Origin: a virus
Strand: one strand, 5' to 3'
Virus record (IMG/VR): IMGVR_UViG_3300040809_000936
Coordinates: 1 to 40,510 of that record
Length of the DNA: 40,510 nucleotides
Below the pieces are notes generated by a model. It ran no database searches. It was not told where the DNA came from and saw nothing but the letters and a program-made list of their open reading frames with translations. Every line of letters begins with the position of its first letter. Position 1 is the first letter of the stretch. Of the stretch, positions 39,701-40,510 are shown in pieces. The position numbers and the translations under genes are program-made.

Positions 39701-40510
39701 ATGAAGAAAAAAGGTTTTACTCTCGTTGAACTATTGGTTGTTATTGCTATTATTGGTGTTCTTGTTGGTCTTCTTCTTCCAGCAGTACAATCCGCTAGAG
39801 AAGCCGCAAGACGAGCAAATTGCATGAGCAATATGCGTCAGTTTGGTTTGGCCGCACACAATGTGGAAAATAGCACTCAAAAGTTTCCAGCAGCATGTTG
39901 GACTATTGATACTATTGATCCATCTATAACCCCAATTGCTCCTTCAGATAATAGAGCAAGAACAGAGCGATCGTGGAGAGTTGATCTTTTATCATACATG
40001 GAAGAATCAGCACTAGCAGATACTTATGATAAGAATTTACATTGGTGGGAAGGTCCAAACCTTTTTGTAGCACAACAACAAGTCAAAGTATTTCAGTGTC
40101 CTTCTAATACTTACAATGGAGAAGAGTGGACTAATTTTCCAGACGGCCCATCAAGAGACAGTGACTCTACTGCACCAGCACTAAACACTGGTGTGCCTTT
40201 TGGCCGTACAGACTATGAAGTATTTACTGGAGTAAAGAATAAGGTTCTTGATCCAGATCCATATGCTAACAAGGGACCAGAAGCAGATGGTGCGTTGATT
40301 AAGGACCGTGTTACTACTATGGGTCAATTTAGAGATGGAACAAGCAAGACTTTTCTTGTAGCAGAATGTGCATCGAGACCAACTTGGGTTAAGGGTACTC
40401 CAGCACAGGTTGTTCCAGATGTTATTAATCAGTGTCTTGGTTGGGCAGATAGCCTTGGTCCATTTAAGCTTCATCCTATTGATGCTAATGGAGATAAAGG
40501 TGCTGCTAGA
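39701..40510 (+). CDS. DUF1559-family prepilin-like protein (3' end beyond window)
   Basis: The frame stays open for 270 residues to the window edge. The N-terminus [18 protein letters not shown] is a type IV prepilin signal: cleavage after G5, with Glu at mature position 5. It is followed by [20 protein letters not shown], the usual DUF1559 (SBP_bac_10) entry. [19 protein letters not shown] and the later [15 protein letters not shown] are also typical. These proteins are present in many copies in Planctomycetota and very rarely elsewhere; function is poorly known, probably secreted or pseudopilus-related. By rough hand count of single lines, GC is about 40-48% against about 30% just upstream, a sign of recent transfer or of a junction with host DNA. 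Confidence 0.9.
   Translation, partial: MKKKGFTLVELLVVIAIIGVLVGLLLPAVQSAREAARRANCMSNMRQFGLAAHNVENSTQKFPAACWTIDTIDPSITPIAPSDNRARTERSWRVDLLSYMEESALADTYDKNLHWWEGPNLFVAQQQVKVFQCPSNTYNGEEWTNFPDGPSRDSDSTAPALNTGVPFGRTDYEVFTGVKNKVLDPDPYANKGPEADGALIKDRVTTMGQFRDGTSKTFLVAECASRPTWVKGTPAQVVPDVINQCLGWADSLGPFKLHPIDANGDKGAAR

Overview
This window is a continuous piece of a large, AT-rich, tailed-phage-type genome (Caudoviricetes). Every gene I can support lies on the + strand. Genes are packed with 1-17 bp overlaps, often ATGA or TAATG. Most starts carry an AGGAG-like ribosome site, and hypothetical genes sit next to hallmark phage genes: PhoH, a RecA/UvsX recombinase, DnaB helicase, DnaG primase, dNMP kinase, a RecB-type nuclease, a Pol III-type polymerase, a phage sigma factor, a ClpP-type protease and a trimeric tail fibre. 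No terminase, portal, major capsid or tail tube gene is recognisable here, so the window is part of a larger genome. The best host clue is the last gene (39701 onward), a DUF1559 prepilin-like protein of the kind amplified in Planctomycetota. I infer, without proof, a planctomycete host.

Layout. (1) 1-6567: the end of a possible actin-like ATPase gene, an HNH nuclease, three small proteins behind a sigma70-type promoter, then an unusual metabolic group: macro domain protein, glycosyltransferase, nucleoside deoxyribosyltransferase-like protein, GMP reductase, second glycosyltransferase, a two-module phage protein and a PAP2 phosphatase. (2) 6582-16844: virion and late functions: a propeller/LRR-like surface protein with a Pro-Thr tail, a sigma factor, a ClpP-type protease, a DeoC-like protein lacking its lysines, a subtilisin-like protease that shares the propeller module, and a tail fibre. 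A rho-independent terminator lies at 12271-12305. (3) 16900-21431: small membrane proteins, one a fusion of two membrane helices to a ComEA-type HhH domain, with a papain-like cysteine protease, a secreted zinc protein and a GlsB/YeaQ-like protein. This could be a lysis or envelope cassette. (4) 21450-24847: a glycan cassette (two glycosyltransferases, a truncated deacetylase-like ORF, an FkbM methyltransferase and a glycosyltransferase-like protein) ending on an antisense 3' tRNA-like fragment. (5) 24883-39601: a consensus promoter, then the DNA metabolism run: B12-dependent ribonucleotide reductase, PhoH, HNH, recombinase, PD-(D/E)XK nuclease, helicase, primase, dNMP kinase, RecB/Cas4-like nuclease, a shortened Pol III alpha and an epsilon-like exonuclease. 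(6) 39625-40510: a separate promoter and the DUF1559 gene, open at the window edge and visibly richer in GC.

The DNA metabolism run is a near-complete replication and recombination module with its own dNTP supply. The early metabolic group may redirect purine nucleotides. The surface and membrane genes are plausibly adapted to a host with a proteinaceous, glycosylated envelope. No stretch over 300 bases lacks a gene.
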